Origin: Micromonospora craniellae | GTDB lineage: Bacteria; Actinomycetota; Actinomycetes; Mycobacteriales; Micromonosporaceae | DNA: 64,000 nucleotides | Direction: 5' to 3' | NCBI RefSeq assembly: GCF_014764405.1 | Contig: NZ_CP061725.1 | Span: forward strand, 4,960,001-5,024,000 | In this document: piece after piece, positions 31,019 to 38,832 of the stretch | Layout of the letters: each line of letters opens with the position of its first letter | Position numbering within the stretch: position 1 is the first letter of the stretch | Position numbers and translations under genes: made by a program | Notes under the pieces: generated by a model | Told to the model about the DNA's origin: nothing | Databases searched by the model: none | Seen by the model: the letters and a program-made list of their open reading frames with translations, nothing else

Positions 31019-31234
31019 TTAGGCGGCGCAGACGGCTGGCGGTCTGCCCGCCGGAAGACGGCGGCCTGGTCCACCGAGGTGGTGCCGGCGGCGCCACCGA
31101 CCCCGGCGCAGCGAGTCCTCGCGGTGAACGGACAATGGCTGGTCCAGAGCGGTGACCCGGACCGGTCCAGCATCTCGTTCTGCGTTGAAGGCCACGTGGG
31201 GGAGCGGGCGTGGATCCGGGCGGTAGATCCCTGA

Positions 31235-31615
31235 TCCTGCCGTCGAGGTCCGCGATGATATGCACGTTCTTGCCAGAGCCGATAGTGCCGCAGAAGCGGA
31301 TCTGCGAGCACTGCCTCGACGCCGTTGCCGACGGGCGACCTTGGCTGGGCACTCAGCGGCGTGAGCTGGACAAACTCAATGGTAGGGCGTCACCGGCGAT
31401 CGTGGCGGTGTGGTTCGCATGGTGGTACCTCCGGCCCACCATAACGGCTGGCCGCCGCTGACCTGATTCTGGGCAGAGCTGACAGCATTGGTCCTGGGTC
31501 CGAAACCGGTCCTTCCTTTCCTCCTACCGCAGTTGCGTTCAGGGCCCGATGGCAGCCGGTCGTGTGGATGGATATCGGCGTTGGTGATCGTTGCGTGCCC
31601 GGTAGGCTGTGGGCC
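31235..31615. other. Spacer between the island and gltX, no confident gene
   Basis: No frame in these 381 bp is convincingly coding. A plus-strand frame (31210-31461) contains KRICEHCLDAVADG, and a minus-strand frame ending up inside the PLD-like gene contains GSGKNVHIIADLDGR, faintly like an IS5/DDE_4 transposase remnant. Both have GC-rich third positions but overlap each other, so neither is called. The right part contains the gltX promoter. Confidence 0.4.
31581..31608 (+). promoter_or_regulatory. Probable gltX promoter (leaderless)
   Basis: TTGGTG at 31581-31586 and TAGGCT at 31603-31608 are 16 bp apart. The -10 box ends 7 bp before the GTG start at 31616, so transcription would start at or next to the start codon, and no ribosome binding site is present. 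This is a common leaderless arrangement in actinobacteria. Confidence 0.5.
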
Positions 31616-33019
31616 GTGAGTGGTCCTGCGGTTCGTGTTCGTTTCGCCCCTTCGCCGACTGGGATGTTCCACGTCGGCAATGCCCGTTCGTTGCTGTTCA
31701 ACTGGGTGTTGGCCCGACAGTCGGGCGGGACGATGGTTCTGCGGATCGAAGACACGGACGCCGCCCGCAACCGGCCCGAATGGGTGCAGGGCATCGTCGA
31801 CGCGATGGCGTGGCTGGGCGTTGGCCCAGAGGACTACGAAGGCCCGCTGTTCCAGTCCGACTACGTGCAGCATCACCGCGAGGCCATCGATCGGCTCCTC
31901 GCCGCCGGGCTCGCCTACTACTGCGACTGCGCTCGGGGTCAGGTCATCGCACGTACGGGCAGCGAGCACAAGGGCTATGACGGCTACTGCCGCGACCGTG
32001 GTCTGCCCACCGGGGACGGTTGCGCGCTGCGCTTCCGTACCCCCGATGAGGGCTCGACTGTGATTGTCGATCTGGTGCGCGGTAAGCCGACGTTCGAGAA
32101 CGCCCTGATCGAGGACTTCGTCATCGCTCGTGGCGACGGCTCGCCGGTGTTCCTGTTGGCGAACGTGGTCGACGACATGGTCATGGGCATCACCCACGTG
32201 ATCCGGGCTGAGGAGCACCTGCCCAACGCGCCGAAGCAGCAACTGCTGTGGGAAGCGCTGGGCGCGGAGCCGCCGGTGTGGGTGCATGCGCCGATCCTGG
32301 TCAACGAGAAGCGCCAGAAGCTCTCCAAGCGCCGCGACCGGGTCGCTCTGGAGGATTTCCGCGTCGAGGGCTACCTCGCCGAGGCGATGCGCAACTACCT
32401 GATGTTGCTCGGCTGGGCACCCTCCGGCGACCGGGAGATCCTGCCGTGGGACGACATCGTGGCGGAGTTCCGGCTGGAGGATGTGAACCCCTCGCCGGCG
32501 TTCTTCGACGTGAAGAAGCTCCGTGCCTTCAACGGGGACTACATCCGGGCGCTGTCGGTGGAGGCGTTCGTCGAGGCGTGCCAGCCGTGGCTGACCGGTG
32601 AGACCACGCCGTGGCGGCCGGACGCGTACGACGCCCAGGCGTTTGCCGCTGTCGCCGAGTTGGCGCAGACCCGGATCGCGGTGCTCTCCGAGATTGTGCC
32701 GATGGTCGACTTCCTGTTCCTCGATGAGCCGGTCGCTGATGAGGCGGCGTGGGCGAAGGCCATGAAGGTCGAGGCCCCGGCGCTGCTGGCGGCCGTGGTC
32801 GAGGCGTACGAGGCGTGCGAGTGGCGGGCCGAGGCGCTCAAGGCTTCGCTGGAGGCGATCGGTGCCGAGCGAGGGCTCAAGCTCGGTAAGGCGCAGGCAC
32901 CGGTACGGGTGGCGGTGACCGGGCGCACTGTCGGTCTGCCGCTGTTCGAGTCGATCGAGATCCTCGGGCGTGAGCGAACCCTGGCTCGCCTGCGGGCCGC
33001 ACTCGACCGCCTGAGCTGA
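31616..33019 (+). CDS. gltX: Glutamyl-tRNA synthetase
   Basis: The 467-residue class I aminoacyl-tRNA synthetase attaches glutamate to tRNA-Glu in the cytosol. The N-terminus VRFAPSPTGMFHVGNA carries the HIGH-type signature (HVGN) near residue 18. A Cys-rich zinc element lies near 102-125 (CDC followed by YDGYC), and KLSKR near residue 234 replaces the KMSKS loop, as is usual in GluRS. The anticodon-binding C-terminal domain is complete. GTG 31616 is chosen because the protein then starts at the conserved region and follows a -10 box directly; an in-frame start at 31562 would add 18 poorly conserved residues. It is the only clear housekeeping gene among the insertion elements here. Confidence 0.95.
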   Translation: MSGPAVRVRFAPSPTGMFHVGNARSLLFNWVLARQSGGTMVLRIEDTDAARNRPEWVQGIVDAMAWLGVGPEDYEGPLFQSDYVQHHREAIDRLLAAGLAYYCDCARGQVIARTGSEHKGYDGYCRDRGLPTGDGCALRFRTPDEGSTVIVDLVRGKPTFENALIEDFVIARGDGSPVFLLANVVDDMVMGITHVIRAEEHLPNAPKQQLLWEALGAEPPVWVHAPILVNEKRQKLSKRRDRVALEDFRVEGYLAEAMRNYLMLLGWAPSGDREILPWDDIVAEFRLEDVNPSPAFFDVKKLRAFNGDYIRALSVEAFVEACQPWLTGETTPWRPDAYDAQAFAAVAELAQTRIAVLSEIVPMVDFLFLDEPVADEAAWAKAMKVEAPALLAAVVEAYEACEWRAEALKASLEAIGAERGLKLGKAQAPVRVAVTGRTVGLPLFESIEILGRERTLARLRAALDRLS

Positions 33020-33029
33020 TCTCTGTTGC

Positions 33030-33053
33030 GACCGGCGGATCGACCCGCCGGTC
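33030..33053 (+). terminator. gltX terminator hairpin
   Basis: A perfect 9-bp stem GACCGGCGG/CCGCCGGTC with a 6-base loop lies 10 bp after the gltX stop. There is no strong T-run, as is common in high-GC actinobacteria. Confidence 0.6.
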
Positions 33054-33253
33054 AACTCAATCTTGATCACCGGTGGCAGCTGGCCTTGCCCCTGACTCGG
33101 AAGTAGACCAGACACCTTGGCTTCGCGGAGCTGAGCGGTCAGCGACTGATGGCTCGCCCTTGCCGTTCCGGTGCGCTCGGACGCTCATCGGCGATGCCGC
33201 CCGGAGTGGTCCGTGCGCTGCAGGACGAGGTTTGCCGGGGTGGTATGCACCAG

Positions 33254-34814
33254 GTAACTGGATAGGTGCTGGAACATCGGGTATGCGTGTACGCCGATTT
33301 GCTCAGGTGGTGGCGGGGATCCAGGGGTTTCCGGTGACGGCTTGGATCAGGGCGTCGAGCATGTTGTTGCCTTGGCGGATGGCGGTGGCGGTGTAGCTGC
33401 GGATGGCGGCGAAGTGTTCGGCGCCGGTCATGGTGCGCATGCTTCCGGAGACCTTGATCCGTAGTTTCGGCATACGGATGGTCTGTTCGGCGGCGTTGTT
33501 GTCGAAGGGGACGGCCGGGTCGGTGACGAATCGTAGGTAGTCGTCGCGGCGGTCGCGGAGCCGGACGAACAGGGCGTGGTGTTTGCGCTGGAGTTTGCCG
33601 TCGCGGCCGGCGGTGGCCTGCGCGCCGAGCACGACGGCGGAGCGCAGCAGGTACTGCTGCTCGCGTAGGGCGTCCGGGTTCGCTGTGTCCTGCCCGGTGT
33701 GGGCGTCGTCGGCCAGGCGGTTGAGCCGGCGCAGCGCGTTGATGGCTTGGGTGGCGAGGTCGGCGGTGGGGCCGGTGGCGGTGTCGGTGACGTAGACCAG
33801 TTCACGCAGCACGTGGGCGTTGCACAGGGCGTGGTTGGCGCTGGTGTAGGTGTCGTATGGCGCCCACGCGTCGTGCACGGCGACACCGGTGAAGCCGGGC
33901 AGGACACCGGCGTCGTCAATGGCGGCGGCGCCGCGTCTGCGGTGCGCCGTGAGGAGCACGTCGGTGCCGGTGGACGCGGAGTGCAGCCAGGCCAGACGGC
34001 CTTCGACGCGCATCCCGGTCTCGTCGAAGTGCACGACCGGCGCCTGCCGGATCCGGTCGCGGATCACCGGCAGCACCTGCTCGATGATGCCGAGGGCGGT
34101 GCGTTTGACCCAGGCGGTGACCGTGGCCGCCGCGACCGGCAGGCCGAACAGGTCCCGCAGCGCGTCGGCGGTACGGCCGATCGACAGGAACTGCCCGTGC
34201 AACAGGTAGACCCCGATCGCGGCGATCCGCGGCCCGTACACGGCAGGCGCGGTGGCCTCGGCGGGCCCGATGCCGGTGGTGCGATGTCCACACGGGCAGG
34301 CGAGGGTGACGATCTGATGCTCGGTCACCACGACCGTCGGTTCCGGAATGTCGAACACCTGCCGCCGGGTCACGGACACTTCGGCCGCGCCGGCCAGATC
34401 GTTGTCGCAGCCCGCGCACACCTCGGGGGTGTGCCGCACGATGACGTCGGGGTCGGCGACCTGCTCCAGAGTGGCGCCGGGCTGCCCGGCCGGGCGCCCC
34501 GGCCCCCGCCCGGACCTACCGCGCAAAGATTTGGGTGCCGGCTTGGCCAGCCCGTCCGTCGACGGCGGTTTCGAGGAGTTCTTCGACGACTGCTTCAGCT
34601 GGGCTTCCAGATCAGCGATCCGGCACTTCGCCGTACTGAGGTCAGCCTCCAGCTCCGCGATCCGCCCGAGCGCCTGATCCAACCGGGCGAACAGGTCCGC
34701 GTTCAGCGCAAGCAGCTGCTCATACGACGGCTGCGAAGGATCGGCGGGCACGAACGGTCAACGACCCACCCCGGCCAAACACCTCTGAAAGATCAACGAC
34801 ACCTATCCAGTTAC
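33254..34814 (-). mobile_element. IS66-family element, copy 1
   Basis: The copy is 1561 bp with GTAACTGGATAGGTG inverted ends. The 8-bp duplication TGCACCAG lies at 33246-33253 and 34815-34822. The same element occurs at 45947-49216, where an IS1380 copy is inserted in it. Confidence 0.95.
33303..34751 (-). CDS. IS66-family transposase (copy 1)
   Basis: This 482-residue TnpC-type transposase has an N-terminal coiled coil (ALGRIAELEADLSTAKCRI), the SSKNSSKPPSTDGLAKP linker, a zinc segment (CAGCDNDL then CPCGH), the HFDETGMRVEGRLAWLH catalytic region and a late DNNAAEQTIRMPKL. It starts at GTG 34751. It is distinct from the 25.8 kb IS66 transposase and identical to the copy at 45996-47444. Confidence 0.94.
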   Translation of the reverse strand: MPADPSQPSYEQLLALNADLFARLDQALGRIAELEADLSTAKCRIADLEAQLKQSSKNSSKPPSTDGLAKPAPKSLRGRSGRGPGRPAGQPGATLEQVADPDVIVRHTPEVCAGCDNDLAGAAEVSVTRRQVFDIPEPTVVVTEHQIVTLACPCGHRTTGIGPAEATAPAVYGPRIAAIGVYLLHGQFLSIGRTADALRDLFGLPVAAATVTAWVKRTALGIIEQVLPVIRDRIRQAPVVHFDETGMRVEGRLAWLHSASTGTDVLLTAHRRRGAAAIDDAGVLPGFTGVAVHDAWAPYDTYTSANHALCNAHVLRELVYVTDTATGPTADLATQAINALRRLNRLADDAHTGQDTANPDALREQQYLLRSAVVLGAQATAGRDGKLQRKHHALFVRLRDRRDDYLRFVTDPAVPFDNNAAEQTIRMPKLRIKVSGSMRTMTGAEHFAAIRSYTATAIRQGNNMLDALIQAVTGNPWIPATT

Positions 34815-35383
34815 TGCACCAGTTCGTAGGTCTCCCGCCCCAGCCGGTCGTGAATTTTACGGCGATATCGGTCGGGGTGGCTGTCGTCGTACTCGATGAT
34901 GACGATTTCGGGTTGGTGTCTGTCGGGGTCGAAGGAGTTCCAGACGTCGAGTTCGGTGCCTTCGACGTCGATGCTGAGCAGGTCGATGTGGTTGATAGCA
35001 CCATTGGTCGAGGAGGTCTTCGAGGGTGCGGCAGGTGACGACGATTTCCTGGTAGTCGGTGCCGGTGCGGTGTAGCCCGGACCAGGAGGGCTTGTGGCGG
35101 TACATGTCGAACGGCCACAGGCCGGGGGTGGCGGAGACGGCGCAGGTGTCGACGGCGCAGCAGCGTTGGCGGAGGCGTTGGTGGTTGCGGGGGTCGGCGT
35201 CGACGCAGAGGCCGCGCCAGCCGAGGTTCTCGACGTGGAGGGTGTTGCTGCCGCGTACGCCGTCGCCGGCGCCGATGTCAACGAAGACGCCGTGAGCGGG
35301 CAACCGGAGGTTCTCGGCGATCCAACGGTCCTCGCCCCACTGCGAGTGGTAGGGCGCGGGTGGGGTGTACGGAAGCATGACGC

Positions 35384-36098
35384 TCACCCGTGCCACTCGC
35401 GCAGGAGATGCTGTTCGCGGCTCCGGTCGAGCCAGCGTTGGGACCAGCGTCGGCGCAGTGCCTGCCAGGTGAGGGCCTCGGCGATGGAGTCTTTGAGCGG
35501 GCGGTGGGTCCGGCCGGCCCTGACGGCGCGGGTGGTGTTGACGGACATGAGGGCGATTTCCGGGCTGCTGGCGGGGAGCCAGAGCGGGATCTCCGTCCAG
35601 GGGCGGATGCCGTGGGTGAGGGCGAACTCCTCGCCGACGCGGCATGCGGTGACGGTGCGGCCAGCGTGGGTGAGGACGGTGTCGACCAGGATGCGGGCGG
35701 TGGTGGTGGGGCCGGCGACGTTGACGATCCCGGTCAGCTGCTGCTCGATGGCGGTGCGGATGAACCGGGCGACGTCGGCGGGCGTCGACGAGTTGAAGTG
35801 GCTGGTGGTCGGGCATCGGGACGAGGACGTCGCCGCCGCGCAGGGCGCGTTCGAGCCAGTAGGCGAGGCGTTCACTGTCGTCGTGTCGGCCGATGACCAG
35901 GCCGAGGCGGGCGATGAGGAGTGGTACGGCCATGCTGGCCAAGCGTCGTTCGAGGTAGCGCTCGCAGCGCAGTTTGCGGGTGGCGGAGGCGCGGACAGGG
36001 CGGGCGGCGTCGGCGGGGATGGTGGGTGAGCGTTCGGTGAGGCCGTTGCTGCCAGGGTCGCGGCGGTACACGCCACAGCTGGAGATGAGGACGTACCG
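35384..36098 (-). pseudogene. NAD-dependent sugar epimerase/dehydratase remnant
   Basis: The frame begins mid-gene at RYVLISSCGVYRRDP, the region of SDR epimerases carrying the S...Y pattern, and lacks the N-terminal Rossmann GxxGxxG half. It continues with RLGLVIGRHDD. Near 35785 one extra C in GCCCGCCGACG shifts the frame; in the other frame it continues as DVARFIRTAIEQQ and IVNVAGP to the stop at 35384-35386. Two lesions, loss of the 5' end and a frameshift, make it non-functional. It is fused in frame to the truncated sigma factor upstream. Confidence 0.75.
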
Positions 36099-36791
36099 GC
36101 CCAGGGCCAACCCGGCGTCCGGTCCGCGCACCATGCCCACCGCCACCGCCCGGTTCAGCGTCGCCACCGGGTTGGGCGCCAGCCGCTCCAGCACCTCATA
36201 GAGGGCGAGGACCTGCGGCCAGTCGGTCTCGTCGGTGCTCGGTGCCTCGGCGTGCACCGCAGTGATGGCCGCCTGCACCTGCCGGACCACGGCCAGCCGA
36301 CGGCCCTGTTCCGCCGTCGGGGGCGGGGCGAACCGCGCGCCCGCCTCGCGCAGCCGCTGTTTGGCCCGCACGATCCGCTGACCCATGGTCTTCTCCGTCA
36401 CCAGGAAGGCGGCGGCCACCTCGGCGGTGGTGAGCCCGCCCACCGCCCGCAGGGTGAGCGCGAGCTGCGCCGGAGCGGGCAGCGCCGGGTGGCAGCAGAG
36501 CAGGAACAACTCCAGCAGGTCGTGGTGGGGCGCTGCGGCGGCGTCCGGTGGCGGCACGACGAGCGCGTCCCGCGGCAGGGCGTCGTGGTCGGTCCGTTCC
36601 CGGCGGGTCCGGGCCGCCTCGGCGCGGACGTGGTCGACGTACCGGCGGGCGGCCACGGTGTGCAGCCAGCCCGACGGATGCGCCGGTACGCCCTCGCGCG
36701 GCCACGCCTCGACGGCGGCGACCAGCGCCTCCTGGACCGCGTCCTCGGCGGCGGCGAAGTCGCCGTAGCGGCGCGTCAGGGTGCCGAGCAC
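36099..36791 (-). pseudogene. Truncated ECF sigma factor (SigJ-like, DUF6596 type)
   Basis: About 231 residues remain: sigma region 2 (YGDFAAAEDAVQEALVAAV, HPSGWLHTVAARRYVDHVR), region 4 (LTLRAVGGLTTAEVAAAFL, then MGQRIVRAKQRLREA) and the start of the C-terminal extension (LNRAVAVGMVRGPDAGLAL). Members of this group are usually about 400 residues. The frame then passes without a stop into epimerase sequence, so a deletion joined two genes. The first usable start is GTG 36791; protein-like sequence (LSLDEATADLLRRLVPQ) extends about 17 codons further up to a CTG. It lies next to a YCII-family gene, the usual partner of these sigma factors. Confidence 0.75.
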
Positions 36792-36838
36792 CTGCGGGAC
36801 GAGCCGGCGCAGCAGGTCGGCGGTGGCCTCGTCCAGGC

Positions 36839-37209
36839 TCAGTTCCCGGCCCCGGCCTGGCTCATCAGCGGCCAGACCTCCAGACCGCCGCCGACTCCCG
36901 CGCCCAACCGCAGCCCCGGTGCGACCGGGCGATCTCCAGTGCGCGCTGCTCGCTGACCACGTCGACCACGAAGTACGACCCGACGTACTCCTTGGCTTCC
37001 AGGTAGGGCCCGTCGGTGACGACCGGCGCGGCGTCGACCATGCGTACGGCCCGTGGCCGGGTTTCCAGCCCCTGCGAGTCCACCAGTTCGCCGGAGGCCC
37101 GCAGGGCCTGGTTGAAGGCGTCCACCTCGCCGATCAGCGTGGCCAGGTCACCGTCCGGCAGGCTGCCCCAGACCTCTTCGTTGCCGTAGATCAACATGAG
37201 GTACTTCAC
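36839..37209 (-). pseudogene. YCII/DGPF-domain protein with C-terminal frameshift
   Basis: The gene encodes MKYLMLIYGNEEVW with the DGPF-type core VTDGPYLEAKEYVGSYFVV. The present frame ends at 36865 with an unusual tail. In another frame from about 36915 the sequence reads PGLRLGAGVGGGLEVWPLM to a TGA at 36839-36841, the ending normal for the family, so a frameshift at CGGTCGCACCGGGG is likely. GTG 37209 is preceded by a GAGG box. YCII proteins are small dimeric enzymes or regulators often encoded with SigJ-type sigma factors, as here. Confidence 0.75.
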
Positions 37210-37515
37210 GTTGCATCCTCATAATGATCGATATGTCCGCAAAAAGACAGGACGGCGGAGCCTTTCCTGACGCACTGTTGTAGCAGGTGGAGCAGCTGCG
37301 GACGACAGGCCACAGCCGACTCTCCGGCCGTGTCTCGGCCCACACCGCCCGGTCGACAGGGCGGTTCCCGCCGCGCCCGACAGCGACGTCGCCGCCCGCA
37401 CCACGCCGGATCCCGGCGGGACGCGATCGCGCCCCGCTCCGGCCGTCGCACTCCCCGCCGCGCCGCCGGCGCAAGATCCGCCGGGTCGCGGCGATCGAGC
37501 CAGGAAGGAGCTGCC
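37210..37515. other. Divergent intergenic region
   Basis: These 306 bp separate the minus-strand YCII gene from the plus-strand gene at 37516. No conserved frame was seen. The right end contains a strong ribosome binding site (AGGAAGGAG) for the plus-strand gene. Promoters for both directions are expected here but I could not place them with confidence. Confidence 0.4.
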
Positions 37516-37785
37516 ATGGCCGCTCCCACCGTCACCGCCGCCCTCAACGCGAGCAGCTACGCCCCCGGGGCGCAGATGCTGCTCACCGTCACCTATGGCG
37601 ACCCGGACACCAAGACGCTCACCGTCACCGTCGTGGTCACCGACGCGCAGGGCAACAGCAGCGCACCGGCCAAGGCCACCGCCGTCATCGACCCGCTCAC
37701 CGTCACCGTCACCGACGCCTCCGGCCGCACCTGGACGCGGGTGTCGGACAACGGCACGGTGGCCGTGTACCGGGCGGTGGCCTGA
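37516..37785 (+). CDS. Small beta-rich (Ig-like) protein
   Basis: This 89-residue protein of alternating beta-strand character (LLTVTYGDPDTKTLTVTVV, LTVTVTDASGRTW) has no signal peptide. The ATG follows a strong AGGAAGGAG box by 6 bases. The stop TGA shares its last base with the next ATG (TGATG), so the two genes are translated together. It resembles an adhesive or Ig-like accessory domain of a tail or surface structure. Function is not recognised. Confidence 0.6.
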   Translation: MAAPTVTAALNASSYAPGAQMLLTVTYGDPDTKTLTVTVVVTDAQGNSSAPAKATAVIDPLTVTVTDASGRTWTRVSDNGTVAVYRAVA

Positions 37786-38822
37786 TGGCCCGGGTCACCG
37801 TCACGGTGCGCGACTTCACCGGGCAGACCGCCAGCGCTGCCGTCGACTACGCGATCACGCCGCCGGTGCTCGGCGGCTACTACCTGTCCGGGAACGCCGA
37901 CCCGACCGCCGACATGGCCGGCGGCAACTTCCGGTCGCTGACCCAGTACCGCAGCTTCGCCGACAGCTACGTCTTCCCCGGGTACAACAGGCCGTGGCTG
38001 GTCACCCTCGGCCGGAACGGGATACAGGTCAACATGGTGCTGGAACTCAAGCACTACGGGGCGGCCGACACCGGTGCGCAGACCTTCACCGTCGACGGGG
38101 TGCGCTACGTCGTACCCGCCCCGGCGATGACCATCCAGCAGCGTCCCGGCGCGGTCTGGCCGAAGGCGTACGGCTACGGCCAGGTGCTCGCCGGGCAGTG
38201 CGACGGACTCTTCGCCCGGGCGCTGTCGCAGTACCGGACGATGGGGTTCGGGGTGAACATCCAGCTCGCCTCCGAACTCGACACCGACCACGAGTTCGGC
38301 ACCACCGAGTCCGGCCGGGCGTACACCTGGGCGGAGTCGGACGCCCGCGCGGTGCAGGCGATGACGTACATCGTGAACTGGTTCCGGGCCAAGTCGCTGC
38401 CGCAGAACACCACCTTCTCGGTCGGTCTCGGCGGCTTCGACCGGCCCTGTTTCCAGCGCACCCACCCGGAGTCGCTGATGTCGCGGCTGGACTTCCTCCA
38501 ATGGAACGTGTACGCCACCAGCGCCTCACACACCGCGCTGGACCGGTTCCGCCGGACCAAGGACTGGGCGGTGGCCGACCTCGGCCCGGTGGCCCTGTCC
38601 CGTCCGGTGCTCATCGCCGAGTGGGGCGTCCGCGTCGCCGAGATCCCCGACCAGGCGGCCTGGATCGCCACCGTGCCGCCCGCCATCGCCCGGCTCAACG
38701 CCGAGCGGGGTCCGTTCATCGCCCGCACCAACTACTTCAACTCCGGCTGGGGCACGCTCAGCCCGAGGGCGGCCGGATTGGCCGCCCTGCGGGCCGCGTA
38801 CGCCCGTCCCCCGTACGTCTGA
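37785..38822 (+). CDS. Glycoside-hydrolase-like TIM-barrel protein
   Basis: The 345-residue protein begins with a short Thr/Val-rich strand segment like the end of the preceding protein (MARVTVTVRDFTGQ). A barrel-like domain follows with NIQLASELDTDHEFG (candidate acid near residue 165) and PVLIAEWGVRV (candidate nucleophile Glu, near residue 276). The IAEWG strand end and the NYFNSGWGTLSP terminal segment are typical of GH26/GH5-like folds. No signal peptide is visible, unusual for a polysaccharide hydrolase and more like a phage-tail or contractile-structure protein. The substrate cannot be predicted. Confidence 0.6.
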   Translation: MARVTVTVRDFTGQTASAAVDYAITPPVLGGYYLSGNADPTADMAGGNFRSLTQYRSFADSYVFPGYNRPWLVTLGRNGIQVNMVLELKHYGAADTGAQTFTVDGVRYVVPAPAMTIQQRPGAVWPKAYGYGQVLAGQCDGLFARALSQYRTMGFGVNIQLASELDTDHEFGTTESGRAYTWAESDARAVQAMTYIVNWFRAKSLPQNTTFSVGLGGFDRPCFQRTHPESLMSRLDFLQWNVYATSASHTALDRFRRTKDWAVADLGPVALSRPVLIAEWGVRVAEIPDQAAWIATVPPAIARLNAERGPFIARTNYFNSGWGTLSPRAAGLAALRAAYARPPYV

Positions 38823-38832
38823 CGGGCGGCCG

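Larger units (their letters stand above)
27738..31234 (+). pseudogene. Winged-helix/degenerate PLD-like protein, split by IS1380 copy B
   Basis: The intact 5' part (27738-29313) and the 3' part (31023-31234) join in frame across the TTAG duplication into a 595-residue protein. Residues 1-95 look like a winged helix (ELERIFQVHLRLLTEGL). Around residues 290-390 there is an alpha/beta region (SALLIAGHLDQASAVAL) and then VADMIITNTADGP with AVGAGLFG, which resembles a PLD-type HxK...D...GS segment that has lost its His and Lys. DISARM contains a PLD-domain protein, DrmC, so this may be a divergent analogue. ATG 27738 overlaps the frameshifted helicase stop by 4 bp. The PLD likeness is by eye and uncertain; the split gene itself is clear. 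Confidence 0.75.
33185..35387 (-). pseudogene. FkbM-family methyltransferase, frameshifted and split by an IS66 element
   Basis: The minus-strand gene starts at GTG 35387 (or ATG 35378, MLPYTPPAPYHSQWGEDRW), with a SAM-binding region VFVDIGAGDGVRGSNTLH and VDADP. At about 35000 the frame breaks after LEDLLDQ and resumes one base off as INHIDLLSIDVEGTELDVW, the FkbM signature with the conserved DVEG. A one-base deletion after GACCAA explains this. An IS66 copy then separates ETYELV from its end; joining across the TGCACCAG duplication gives a stop at 33185-33187. Such enzymes O-methylate sugars or related substrates. The start overlaps the stop of the upstream epimerase remnant by 4 bp, suggesting a former sugar-modification operon. 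Confidence 0.8.

Noticed and set aside
31210..31461. Small frames in the spacer before gltX, including a possible transposase remnant
   Set aside because: Two overlapping opposite frames look equally coding; no conserved motif decides between them.
31376..33115. A 579-codon minus-strand frame opposite gltX
   Set aside because: It is the antisense shadow of gltX, caused by high GC third positions; no start context or domain.
33020..33253. tRNA genes near gltX
   Set aside because: No cloverleaf with TΨC and anticodon arms could be drawn in this stretch.
34857..36791. A single 644-residue protein on the minus strand
   Set aside because: It is a chance read-through of a truncated sigma factor, an epimerase remnant and part of an FkbM methyltransferase, with frame changes between domains.
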